Assembly: GCA_043228905.1 (NCBI GenBank)
Contig: JBHGNT010000001.1
Coordinates: 34,472,001-34,536,000 of the forward strand
Origin: Azolla caroliniana
Lineage: Eukaryota > Polypodiophyta
Length of the DNA stretch: 64,000 bases
Reading direction: 5' to 3'
Shown: in pieces, positions 11,634 through 22,418 of the stretch
Position numbering within the stretch: the first letter of the stretch is position 1
Layout of the letters: every line of letters starts with the position of its first letter
The notes under the pieces: generated by a model
The model's database searches: none
The model's input: only the letters and a program-made list of their open reading frames with translations
Told to the model about the DNA's origin: nothing
Translations under genes and position numbers: made by a program

Positions 11634-11917
11634 TGTCGAATACATGTGTATAATGGACGTATTCACACTATCCCGTTTTGGCCATTTATGTAATTAGCAT
11701 AAAGGGTAGTTGCCCTAAGTCGGTCACTATATATAGTGACCTTGTAACCTTTTTGTAATGTTGGGTGTTGTATTATTGCTTTATGGAATAAGGAGTCTTT
11801 TGTGCCTCTCTGTCTCTCTCTCTCTCTGTGCAACGACCTACAAACTGTCATACGCAGGTATTCAGAATACAATCAAATGCTACTTGATCTTCCGCACAGA
11901 CGACCTTGTCTCCAACA
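11634..11917 (+). repeat. 5' LTR of element A (284 bp)
   Basis: Begins TGTCGAATACATG and ends CTCCAACA. A perfect 20-bp palindrome centred on the TATA box lies at 11722-11741 (GGTCACTATATATAGTGACC). It carries a CT microsatellite and is matched base for base by the 3' LTR apart from the length of that microsatellite. Confidence 0.95.
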
Positions 11918-11919
11918 TC

Positions 11920-11931
11920 TGGTATCAGAGC
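11920..11931 (+). promoter_or_regulatory. Primer-binding site of element A (tRNA-iMet)
   Basis: TGGTATCAGAGC, two bases after the LTR end. It complements the 3' end of plant initiator tRNA-Met, the usual primer of copia elements. Confidence 0.9.
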
Positions 11932-12595
11932 CTGCACAGTAGTCGGTCCTTCAATCCACTGTCGGCCGTCGTCTCAGCATTCGGTTTCCTGCGTCATTCG
12001 AAGAAGAGAGAAGAAGAAGGAAAAAAAAAACGAGGCCTGCATCTCATCGCGTTAGATCATCTTTGCTTGGAGTAAGCCAGCAGGTTGTACTCCGTTCCTT
12101 GTGATCGTAACCGCTCGAGGTGAAATCCCCTTGTACAACCTTGACACGATCGTGCTCCATTCGGTTAAACGGCATCCGAAGAGGTCATCAAACGCTGCTC
12201 GCTGCTCATTGTAACCACTCGGTGCAGATCGGTCTCAAGACAACAACCCCAATTCGTGCTTCATCCGGCTGATCGACATTCGAGAGGATCAGTTGGATCC
12301 ATCTCTCTCGTCGCTGCAGTCACCCGAAGCCGAATCGGTCCAGATAATCGGTTTCAATAATCGGTATTCGGCATATATATCCGAAGCGAACCGGGCTCAC
12401 TCCGACTCGGCAACATTCGGGAAGACCAGTCGGTTCTGTCCCTCAAGCTACCGGAGTCAATTCGAGCAAGTTCCGAAGCCGAACCGACTCGGGTTCAAAT
12501 CCGACTAGAACGATATCGGGTGAGCCAACCGGCTGCACTCCAACAAGGTTCGTAGTCAACTCCGAACCGAGCTTCGTCAACCAAAACCGAATTTG

Positions 12596-12736
12596 ATGGC
12601 ATCAACATCCGGCTCGTCAGAAATGAGTCTACGAAAGTTCGATGGATCGAACTTCAACTTCTGGAAGGAACAAATGCAGGACTATCTCATAGTCAAGGGG
12701 CAAATCGATCCCATCGAAAATGAAGAACCTCCAGAA
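12596..12736 (+). pseudogene. Element A gag, N-terminal 47 codons (split by insertion)
   Basis: Starts at ATG 12596 and reads a copia gag N-terminus with SLRKFDGSNFNFWKEQMQDY and a VKGQIDPIENE block. The frame runs into the TIR element after codon 47 (Glu). The next gag codon, by continuity of reading frame and sense, is at 16772. The 4,035 bp gained (element plus one 4-bp duplication) is a multiple of three, but stop codons in the insert end translation soon after the junction. Confidence 0.85.
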
Positions 12737-15700
12737 AACACCGGGTCATTTGAAACAGGTAATATGTCGCATTCTCTTTTTCATATCTTAGTGAGATGTT
12801 AAAAAATGCCTTATTTAAGCAGAATTTCAACAAGGCACAACGCATGTGTATGTGGTTTATGAAAACATAGCGAAAAAAAGAACTAACTAATATCACGTCA
12901 ACAAAATCATCCGACGTATATTCTATCTACCATGTTTTTGTCCAAATCTTAGACAGGGGTGTATTTGTCAACACAAGTATAATAGTAACACGGGTCCTTG
13001 TGCATATTCTAAAAAGCATGCCCCATTGAATAAGTGACTTCTTCTAATTATGTGTGTATATTTAAATATAATACATCTTAAAGCAAATTGTGAACCTTGC
13101 AATTAAGAGATACTACTATGTCAAGAGAAAATTTCCATTGACACGTGATACATGACACTGTCAATGTATAAATAAACTAGTCTACAATAACATTCCAATC
13201 ATACGAGTAAATGATAGAGTATAAACTTATCTCCGATATACCCCAAATGATAAAGGAGAGTTTAGATAACATGTACACATACAAGTATACTTAATTTCCA
13301 AGTTCAATGGTTGTTACACGAAAATTATAAGTAAGCTCAACTTATATATTACGTCAAAATTTAACAATTCATATTGTTCAAAATTTACAATAAGCCATAA
13401 CCATTCAATCGAATAATAAGTCTGGTAAAGCCGTCTACTCAGGATTAGCTCTTTCATCAGGATTGTCCTCATTGGCTTCGTCAGTACGCTAAGTTGAATT
13501 GTTAGTATGTTTAGACTCTGAAACGTCTTCTAATTCAACAAGTTGCCGTGCGTCTTCATCTATAGTTCCACAAGTTTTCTAAAAGTCATCTGGAACATCT
13601 AAGTTTTATTGATATGCTTTGCCCCAACTTCTTGGTCTTGATCAGGACAACCCCAGATACCTTGGATCCTCATTTTGATGACATTAACTTGCTCAAGGTC
13701 CTTCTCTAATGCAACAGAGTTCTTGATAATCTTTAAGGCGTATGTTTTAATAGTACATGACAGTAGAATGAAATTGCACAGGTAACATCAAACTGAAGAA
13801 TAGAATATAACGTTAATCTAAATTGATGTAAGTTTTATATTATATACTTGTGTCAGAAAACTAATCTAAAACCCATTGAAAATTTGAAACAATAAAATTT
13901 GAAAAAATAAAAAATCTTGGATTTTTAATTGGAATGCAATGCGATGCACTAGATTTCAGTTGAAAATCCAAGTTTTTTTTTTTTGTTGTAATTTTTTAAA
14001 TTTTTTCCATTAAAAAATAAAAAATGGATTTTCAGCTAAAATACTATGCACTACATTATATTTTAGTATATATAGCTAGAATCTAATGCAATGCGTTGGA
14101 TTAAAGTCGAAAATCCATTTTTCTTTTTTCTTTTTCCAATGTTATTTATTTATTTATTTTCCATATAAAAAAATAATAAACGGCTTTTCAACTGAAATCC
14201 GATACACTACATCAGATCGTAGTCTATACAGCTAGACATTGATGCATTGCATCAGATTTTAGCTGGCAATCCTCTTTCTTTTCAATTGTTTTTCATTTTT
14301 TCAAAAAATAAATAAAAATATATTAAAAAAGTGGATTTCCAACTGAAATCTAATGCACTACATCGAATTTCAATTAAAAATCCAAATTTCTTTTAGGTTT
14401 TTCATAAAACAATGAGATAATAAAAAAATATTACATTTTCAACAAAATCTGAACCATTGAGTCGGATTTCAATTGCAAATTAATGTTTTATGAAAAAACA
14501 TAAGAAAAATATTGGACTTTCAATGGAAATCCGATGCACTGCATCGGATTTCTGTTGAAACTCAGTGATTTTGAACGGAAATCCGATGCAGTGCATCGGA
14601 TTTCCATTGAAAATCCTGTTGAAAATAATGTGTTTTCAACGGGAATCCGATGCACTGCATCGGATTCCCGTTGAAAACACATCATTTTAAATGGAAAAAA
14701 TTACAATTTGTTTATTTTTAACACTTTTTTAGAGAAAAATATAAACAAATAAGAAAATTTGTAAACAAACAAAAAAAAGTGGACTTTCAATGGAAATCCG
14801 ATGTAGTGCATCGGATTTCCGTTGAAAATACATTTTTTTCAATTCCTATATATTTATTTATGATAAAAACAAAAACAATTCAAAACAAATACAAAAACAA
14901 ATTCAAAATATCTGAAAAATTGGAAACAAATAAGACAAAATGGATTTTCAATAGAAATCCGATGTAGTGCATCAGATTTCTGTTGAAAACCCATTTTTTG
15001 CAATTTTTATTTATTTATTTATGGGAAAAAATGAAAAATAATTTAAAAAATACAAAAAAATATTTTAAAATATGAAAATTTGGTAACAAATAGCAAAAAG
15101 TGGACTTTCAATAGAAATCCGATGCATTGCATCGGATTTCCTTTGAAAATTCATTTTTTTCAATTTCTATATAGTTATTTATGAGAAAATAGACAAACAA
15201 AATACCAAAAAAATTCTAAAAACTATGAAAATTTGGATTGAAAATCTATTTTTTCAATATTTATTTATTTTTTATAGAAAAATTCAAAAAAATTCAAAAC
15301 AAAATAAAATAAAATTTGGAAAAAAATACATAAAAGTGGACTTTCAACCACAATCCGATGCAGTGCATCGGATTTCCGTTGAAAAACCATTTTTCCAATT
15401 TTTATTTATTTTTTTATGGGAAAAATTCAAAAAAATTCAAAAAAATTCAAAAAAAAAAAGAAAATTTGGAAAAAAATACGTAAAAGTTGACTTTCAACCA
15501 AAATCCGATGCAATGCATCGGATTTCCGTTGAAAATCCATTTTTTCAATTTTTATTTATTTTTTTATGGGAAAAATAAAAACAAATTCAAACACAATTCG
15601 AAAAATAAGAAAATTTTCAAAAAAATAAGAGAAATTGGATTTTCAATTGAATCCAATGCACGGAATTGGATTTCCATTGAAATCTAAATTTTCAATTTTT

Positions 15701-16767
15701 ATTTATTTATTTACGAGTAAAATAAAAAATGTTTATTTATTTATTTATGGGAAAATGTTTTATTTTTTCAATTTGTATTTATTTATGTATTTTCGGGAAA
15801 TCCATGCAGTGTATCATATTTTAGTCTATGTAGCTAGAATTCAATGCAATGCATTAAAATGCAACAATATTTTTTTAATGGAAATTTTTAAAAAAATTCC
15901 AAGACTTATAGGAATCTGATGCATTATATCCAATTCTAGATGTATAGAGTAAAATTCGACATGTTGCGTCAAATCTAGATAGAATGAATCGGATTTCTGT
16001 ACGACATCAAAGGCTTACTATGAGAATCTAAGAAAAATGGAAAACATCTTTAAGACATTTTTTAGATTCTAATGATTTTGGTAGAAAGCTTCTCTCACAT
16101 AATCTAATCTTGTAAATGGAAAGTAAATAATGAAATATCATAACCAAAAAGTGAGGAGGAAAGATGCATCAAGCACATCTACTCTTACATTGGATAATGT
16201 TTATATATTAGTGTATGACTTATCTTTGACCAAAACAAGTTATCTGTGACAGACCACAATGAAGATACTAAAAGAGGATCTGGAATGTGGCTTCAGACAC
16301 AACACAAAGACAAACAAGAAGCATGACTCATAAACTCGATGAGGTTGGATTGCAATTGGATCAACACAATGCATTAGTTGCCATTGATGATGAGGATGAA
16401 ACCTCATAAACTCGTACTAGTTCATCTAATGGGTATGAAGATGATGACATAAACTTGAAAAATGATTGTCCTGATACGTTAACTATAAATATTGTATTGC
16501 ACATCAAGATTTGGATTCAGAATTTCTATAAATATTGGGGTTAGTCATTTTGGACATTCATTTGTAAGTTTGGCATGTCCATTATTTAGGCATTTTTTTG
16601 AACACCTAAATTTCCGTACATGTTAAAAATCAATATATTTTTGGGTCATTTTTAAAATTTCTTTACGCATGCGGCACCCCTTTTTGTGAATCACCCTAAT
16701 TTGAGTCATTTTTTGATGGACAGTTCTCAAAATGTGACATATTACCTGTTTCAAATGTCCTGGTGTT
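12737..16767. mobile_element. 4,031-bp terminal-inverted-repeat element in gag of A; superfamily unresolved
   Basis: The ends form an inverted repeat of about 37 bp (34 matches): left AACACCGGGTCATTTGAAAC, right the complement of AACACCAGGACATTTGAAAC, both going on with AGGTAATATGTC. The target duplication is short, AGAA at 12733-12736 and 16768-16771; removing the element plus one copy rejoins the gag frame. I found no transposase-like frame, so it looks non-autonomous. The terminus is not the CACTA/CACTG type, the duplication is not TA, TWA or 8-9 bp, so it does not fit the common plant families by eye. The inside is AT-rich and holds a palindrome array (13920-15960). Orientation is undefined. 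Confidence 0.85.
13920..15960. repeat. Array of palindromic ATCCGATGCA-TGCATCGGAT modules in AT-rich spacers
   Basis: At least nine clear modules share a core like AATCCGATGCAGTGCATCGG, flanked by TTTCAA on the left and TTGAAAA on the right. Good copies centre near 14541, 14592, 14655, 14805, 14968, 15128, 15364 and 15513, with decayed ones on both sides (13935-14460, 15650-15950). From about 14780 the period is 145-240 bp, and spacers repeat CAATTTTTATTTATTT followed by A-rich strings. Each core can form a hairpin. No protein is encoded: the frames that cross the array simply translate the repeat. Confidence 0.9.
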
Positions 16768-16771
16768 AGAA

Positions 16772-19700
16772 GGATACAAACCAATTGAGTGGCAGAAGCT
16801 GGACAGAATTGTCCGCGCCACGATCCGGATGCACCTATCGGAATCGGTATACTTTACGGTGCAATCGTGTACGACAGCATTCGAACTGTGGAAAACACTG
16901 TCGGACACTTACGAAAAGAAGGTCGCCGCAACGAAGATGTTCTGATCCGGCGCCTCTACAACTTGCGGATGAAAGAATCCGATTCGGTTCAAGCACACCT
17001 CAATGAGTACGAAAGCATAAGCTCCCAAATCTCGTCACAGGGGACGGCAATCGAGGATGAACTCAGAGCAATGATACTCATGAGCAGCCTTCCCTCATCA
17101 TGGGAAACTTTCGTCACAACCGTGTGCAACGCGTCAACCACGGCTGTTAAATACTCCGAAGTCACGAGCGCAATCCTGACCGAAGCAGCTCGGAGAAAGT
17201 CTTTCGCCAAAGACTCAACAGACGACGCTTACGTAGTACAAGGTTCGACAGACCGATCGAACATACGAGGAAGAGATTCCTCACGGCCGCCGAACAATCA
17301 GCGAAGACGGAGCCAGTCACGGGATAACCGAATCTGCAACTATTGCAAGAAACCCGGACACATCAAAGCCGACTGCCGCGCACTCAAGAACAAGAACAAC
17401 AAGAAGAGTGGCCGGCATGAGGAGATCAATTACGTCAGCTTCTCAGCTGATGTACTACCGGACGACCCGAATATACTATCAATCGAAAATCCAGTCGGAT
17501 CAGAAGTTCTACTCACGACTGAAGAATCGAGCACATGGCTCTTAGATTCGGGCGCGTCATTTCACGTGACTCCTCATCGATCCCAATTTCGGCAATATAC
17601 GATCCGTCACTCCGACTCAGTTCGAGTCGGCAACTCACAACACTGTGACATCATCGGAATCGGCACAGTAGAGCTCAACCTTGCAGGTGGCTCTACACTT
17701 GTACTCCACAATGTCCGACATGTACCCGAGCTCTCAAGGCCATTGATCTCAGTCGGACAACTAGATGAAGACGGCATTCGTGCCGGTTTTTCTTCGGGAG
17801 GGTGGACACTCCACAGGGGGAACCTCCTGCTTGCTAGAGGACCCAAGATACACTCCCTGTATCCGTTACATGTTACGCTCAGAGAGGGTAACCTGTTTTT
17901 GGTGGATATTCCTGTGTCATCACTATGGCACCGAAGATTAGGACACCTCAGCAAGGCCGGCATCACGCACCTATCTAGAGCCGGATACATCCCCAAACTC
18001 TCCTTCTCGGACCATCAATTCTGCGAGCATTGCCAGTATGGCAAACAAGCAGCCGCATCACACCCGACATCAGCACCAAGAGAAACGAGACCTCTCGATT
18101 TGGTCCACTCGGACGTCTGTGGCCCAATGCCGCATCAGTCTCTCGGCGGTGCCTCTTACTTCGTCACTTTTATTGACGATTCGACTCGAAAGGTGTGGGC
18201 TTATCCAATTCGCACCAAAGATCGGGTCTTCTCGATCTTCACCGATTGGCTCGCTATGGTAGAAAATCAAACCGACCGAAAGCTGAAATGCTTTCGGACA
18301 GACAATGGGGGAGAGTTTAAATCCGAAGAATTCGTCAAATTCTGCCGACAACGCGGCATCCGACGTGAATTTACGGCACCACACAGTCCGGAGCAAAACG
18401 GGATTGCCGAACGCATGAATCGGACAATCCAAGAACGGACAGTTTCCATGCTCCAACACTCCGGACTGTCGGATGGCTTCTGGGCAGAGGCTCTACTCAC
18501 GGCAGTACACATAATCAATATGTCGCCAAGTAGACCTCTAGGACTTCAAATTCCTCAGGAACTATGGATCGGCAGTAAGCCGAATTACGACAAGCTGAGG
18601 ATCTTCGGATGCGAGGCGTACGCCCTTATTCCGAAAGATGATCGCCGAAAACTTGCACCTCGGTCCAGGAAATGCATTTTCCTTGGATATGGATCCGACG
18701 GCGAAATGGGATACCGACTCTGGGACCCCGAACGCAGACAAATCGTTCGAAGTTCGGACGTTGTGTTCAACGAGTCGGCTATGAATCCATCAGTCGAAAA
18801 ACCGATCGAAGTCCGAAGGGTAACATTTTCCGATGTGCCGACCCTTCAAGAAGGCCCCGCTCTCAACACACGGTCAGCTTCACGGGTAGCTGAACCTTAC
18901 ACTACCGACTCGGACAACCCCGACTCGGCACAGCAGAACAATTCGCTCTCGGACCATCCGACCTTGATACCCGATGCGACCAGTCCAATCTTACCTCGAC
19001 GATCCGAGAGACTGTCGCAACCTCCGGAGAGGTATTCTCCTGGAATTTTCTTCACCGACGCCGACGAACCGACGTCTTACGAAGAAGCATCGACATCTGT
19101 CGATTCAGCCACCTGGCATCTGGCGATGGAGTCGGAAATGCACTCCATTCGGGCAAACAAGACTTGGGATCTGGTTGAATTACCTAGGAACCGACGTGCT
19201 CTTCCTTGCAAGTGGGTTTATCGACTAAAAGAGACGTCTGATTCGACCACCCCAAAGTACAAGGCCAGATTAGTTGCGAAGGGCTTCCGACAAGAATATG
19301 GCGTCGACTTCGACGAGATTTTTTCACCAGTGGTGAAAATGACAACCCTCCGTTTTCTACTCGGCGTAGTGGCAGCCGACAACTTGGAGCTGATTCAGCT
19401 AGATGTCAAAACAGCATTCCTCCATGGTGATCTTGAAGAGGAAATTTATATGGAGCAGCCAAAAGGCTTCGTGGCAACTGGCCAAGAACATCTAGTCTGC
19501 CGACTCAGGAAGAGTCTATACGGCCTCAAACAGGCACCGCGACAATGGTACAAGAAGTTCGACGACTTCATCCAATCGATCGGCTTCTCAAAAAGCGATG
19601 AGGACCATTGTCTCTTTACCAACACAGCTCAAGATGGATCACCCATCTTCCTCATCATTTACGTGGACGACATGCTAATTTCTGGACGCCACGCGGGCGA

Positions 19701-20643
19701 ACTTGCCGATCTCATTCGGCAACTGCGGTTGAAGTTTGCCATGAAGGACCTCGGTCCGGCACGACACATCCTTGGCATGAAGATTAGTCGGCATCGCGAT
19801 AAACGACATCTTTTTTTGTCTCAGACCGACTATATCCGACGTGTCTTAGAACGCTTCAACATGCAATCAGCCAAATCTGCTTCAACCCCGCTCCCCATGA
19901 ATCTTCGGCTCTCTCAGCGAGACTGCCCGACATCCGGTCCGGAGGGGGAAGATATGAAGTCGGTACCGTATGCACCGGCAGTCGGCTCCCTTATGTACCT
20001 GATGGTCGCGACACGGCCTGATATTTCTCACGCCGTAGGAGTCGTTAGCAGATTTATGCACAATCCTGGCCGATCGCATTGGAACGCAGTCAAGCATGTG
20101 TTCAGATATCTGGCTGGCACAAAAGACCACGGCATTCTTTTCGGCCCGAACCGAACCTCAGGCGTAGTCGGTTACACCGACTCGGACTTCGCCGGCTGTA
20201 TAGACAGTCGGAAATCAACAACCGGATACTGCTTCAAATTCGGCAATGGAGCAATCTCGTGGAAGTCGAAACTTCAGGAGTGCACAGCGACCTCAACGAC
20301 CGAAGCAGAATATGTAGCTGCGTCCGACGCAGCAAAAGAAGCTTTGTGGCTCGGTCGGCTGGCGCACACGTTTCGACAAGTCGACCATGACTCGGCTCCA
20401 GTTGTCTACAGCGACAGTCAAGGTGCTGTTGCCTTGTCGAAAAATCCGGTTCACCACAACGCCTCCAAACATATCGACGTTCGATATCACTTCGTTCGGG
20501 ACTGCGTCATTTCAGGGAAAATCGGTCTAGAGAAAATATCCACAACCGACAATGTCGCAGATGGAATGACCAAGTGTCTTTCGGCAGACCGTTTTCGGTC
20601 TCTTCGGCATCAGATGGGCGTAACGACAAACCAGTCCGGTTAG
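16772..20643 (+). pseudogene. Element A gag-pol polyprotein, main part, one frameshift
   Basis: Gag resumes with GYKPIEWQKLDRIVRATIRM. Near 16941 one base is missing relative to the continuing frame, and the rest (to the TAG at 20641) is open in frame 1. Domains in order: zinc knuckle CNYCKKPGHIKADC (17335-17376), protease LLDSGASFHVTP (Asp codon 17545), GAG-pre-integrase HRRLGHLSKAG with the HHCC zinc motif, integrase with HSDVCGP, RTDNGGEF and the QNGIAER Glu, reverse transcriptase with YVDD at 19660-19671, RNase H with TSTTEAEYVAAS. Nothing else in pol looks damaged. The insertion and the frameshift together block a normal Gag-Pol, so this copy is dead in cis. Confidence 0.9.
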
Positions 20644-20829
20644 AGCCGGACACAGAGCAGGATGGTTCCCGACAACCGACATCAGTTCCTTAATGATCGG
20701 CTTCAACTGTTCCGACCCGACCAGTTCGGTCTTCTGCCTTCGGACCCTGCCGACTCGAACAAAGCTGATATGTCCGAGAACCTAAGTCTATACCTGTAAT
20801 CTTAGATAACCCATGTATACGCCCATTAC

Positions 20830-20836
20830 GGGGGAG
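20830..20836 (+). promoter_or_regulatory. Polypurine tract of element A
   Basis: GGGGGAG directly before the 3' LTR. It would prime plus-strand DNA synthesis. About 190 bp of non-coding DNA separate it from the pol stop codon. Confidence 0.85.
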
Positions 20837-21122
20837 TGTCGAATACATGTGTATAATGGACGTATTCACACTATCCCGTTTTGGCCATTTATGTAATTAG
20901 CATAAAGGGTAGTTGCCCTAAGTCGGTCACTATATATAGTGACCTTGTAACCTTTTTGTAATGTTGGGTGTTGTATTATTGCTTTATGGAATAAGGAGTC
21001 TTTTGTGCCTCTCTGTCTCTCTCTCTCTCTCTGTGCAACGACCTACAAACTGTCATACGCAGGTATTCAGAATACAATCAAATGCTACTTGATCTTCCGC
21101 ACAGACGACCTTGTCTCCAACA
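20837..21122 (+). repeat. 3' LTR of element A (286 bp)
   Basis: Same sequence as 11634-11917 apart from two extra bases in the CT run. The TATA palindrome recurs at 20925-20944. GGTCC follows at 21123-21127. Confidence 0.95.
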
Positions 21123-21127
21123 GGTCC

Positions 21128-21233
21128 TTCCTACTCCCACTGGCTCCTTGGTTTGAGAACCCTGTGGTTCCACTCCTTTTTGACACATCCTCACGGAATA
21201 CCGTGACATATTTGGTGAACCCGACGTGAAAGG
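21128..21233 (+). repeat. End of J2 LTR and its primer-binding site
   Basis: Continues the interrupted LTR-like sequence and ends ACCGTGACA at 21208. TGGTGAACCCGACGTG follows at 21213-21228, the same 16 bases that follow the J LTR at 40621-40636. The site is not tRNA-iMet; I do not assign the tRNA. Both sites are followed by AAAGGG and then a gag-like frame. Confidence 0.65.
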
Positions 21234-21245
21234 GCGATGACTTCG

Positions 21246-22418
21246 TGGAGATGGTGGCCGTAGTGGTGATGGAGTTTGACGATGAGACGAGAAGCAGCAC
21301 AACAAGCAGTCAGGCGTGTGGTCGAAAGAGTCGGCCATTTCAACGGGGACAAAGTCCCATTCTACTTGGAAGCCTACAACATGGAAATGGAGGTGTGAGG
21401 CATAGACGAGGCGTTGAGGTTGGAGTCCTTCTGTCGGGTCATAACTGTCCGGATGCACGAGGAAGTAAAGGAGCTCCAAGAAGCTCATAGTTCGTGCCAA
21501 GCCTTCGAAGAGGCACTCTTGCAGGCATATGGAGGACGACCGAAAAGCCAGGGACGACGTGACTTCGACCAGTGGGTAGCATCGGCAAAGACCCATCGGG
21601 GTGCAACGAAGGCATTCCTAGAGTTTGGGTAGCATTTTGCTTGACTCAAGGAGAGGGAACAAAGATTGATGGGGGTGGACATAGTCCTATTATTCGTTAG
21701 GTCGATTGACAAAGTGGAACGAGAGGCCATTAGAATCGAGCTCGAAGATTACGACGGATTGAATGGCCTTGCCGAGGATTGGTCGGAAATTGAACGGGTA
21801 TGCCGAAAGTTAGATAAGGAGTAGTCTGCGAAAAGAAAAGGGAAGATGACATGTGACGGCATGCCATCACAACAAGGAATGGGCGCACGGTGAGACGGAG
21901 CAAGGAGGCTCGATATCGAAGCCCTTGTCCGGGAAGCATTCGAGGCTCTTAAGGTGAATGTAGAAGAGGAGGAGAGATCTGACACGGGGTTGGAGTCCGG
22001 AGACTCAGACCTAATCGGCCTTCCGAACAAGGCGAACGCGGCCCATGCGGAGGCAGTAGGACGGTACGACGGTACCACAAGAGAGGGTGTGGACCAAGTC
22101 ACCCTCTCGACTCGCGGCGAAAGACCAACCGAGGATAAGGTCAGAATCGGGAAGAAGACGGTCGCCGGTTCGGAACAGAACGAACAGTTTCAGGCACGAC
22201 TACCCAAAACTTCGGACATTGGAGAAGCAAGCCCAGGCGGGGCCTGCGCGATCGAAGAGGAGATAGCTACCGATTGCCACATTGAGGAGTCGGCCAAAAT
22301 GGACATGTCAGAGGTCGGACAAAGAGATCCCTCCACACTGATCCTGGAGACTTCGGTAGTTCGGCCAATGTGGCAATGTGAGACCGGAGAAAAGGAAGGT
22401 GGCGGCATGGCAATGTGA
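21246..22418 (+). pseudogene. Gag-like protein of element J2, decayed
   Basis: Read across frames, the region encodes a protein parallel to the J product at 40661-41229. Shared parts are a YLEAYNMEME block (J: YLEAYRAEMI), a RRDFDQWVASAK block (J: RRDFMAWVESPG), and LLFVRSIDKVEREA (J: LLFVKSLDALDREK). The last 154 codons (21954-22415) are open, acidic and of unknown function. Frameshifts and stops break the first half. No protease, reverse transcriptase or integrase follows, as in gag-only terminal-repeat elements (TR-GAG). Confidence 0.6.

Larger units (their letters stand above)
11634..21122 (+). mobile_element. Ty1/copia element A, interrupted by a TIR element
   Basis: Complete copia architecture in order: 5' LTR, tRNA-Met primer site, gag, protease, integrase, reverse transcriptase, RNase H, polypurine tract, 3' LTR. 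The 5-bp target duplication GGTCC is exact (11629-11633 and 21123-21127). The LTRs show no substitutions, only one extra CT unit pair in the 3' copy, so insertion is recent. The host is the LTR of J2. The internal region is about 4 kb too long because a TIR element lies in gag at 12737-16767. Confidence 0.95.

Noticed and set aside
15225-15578. 117-codon frame across the palindrome array
   Set aside because: It only translates the repeat (VDFQPQSDAVHRISVE and variants); composition is driven by AT-rich DNA.
14521-15700. CRISPR-like array
   Set aside because: Repeats are palindromic with spacers that repeat too, spacing varies and the context is a plant TIR element.
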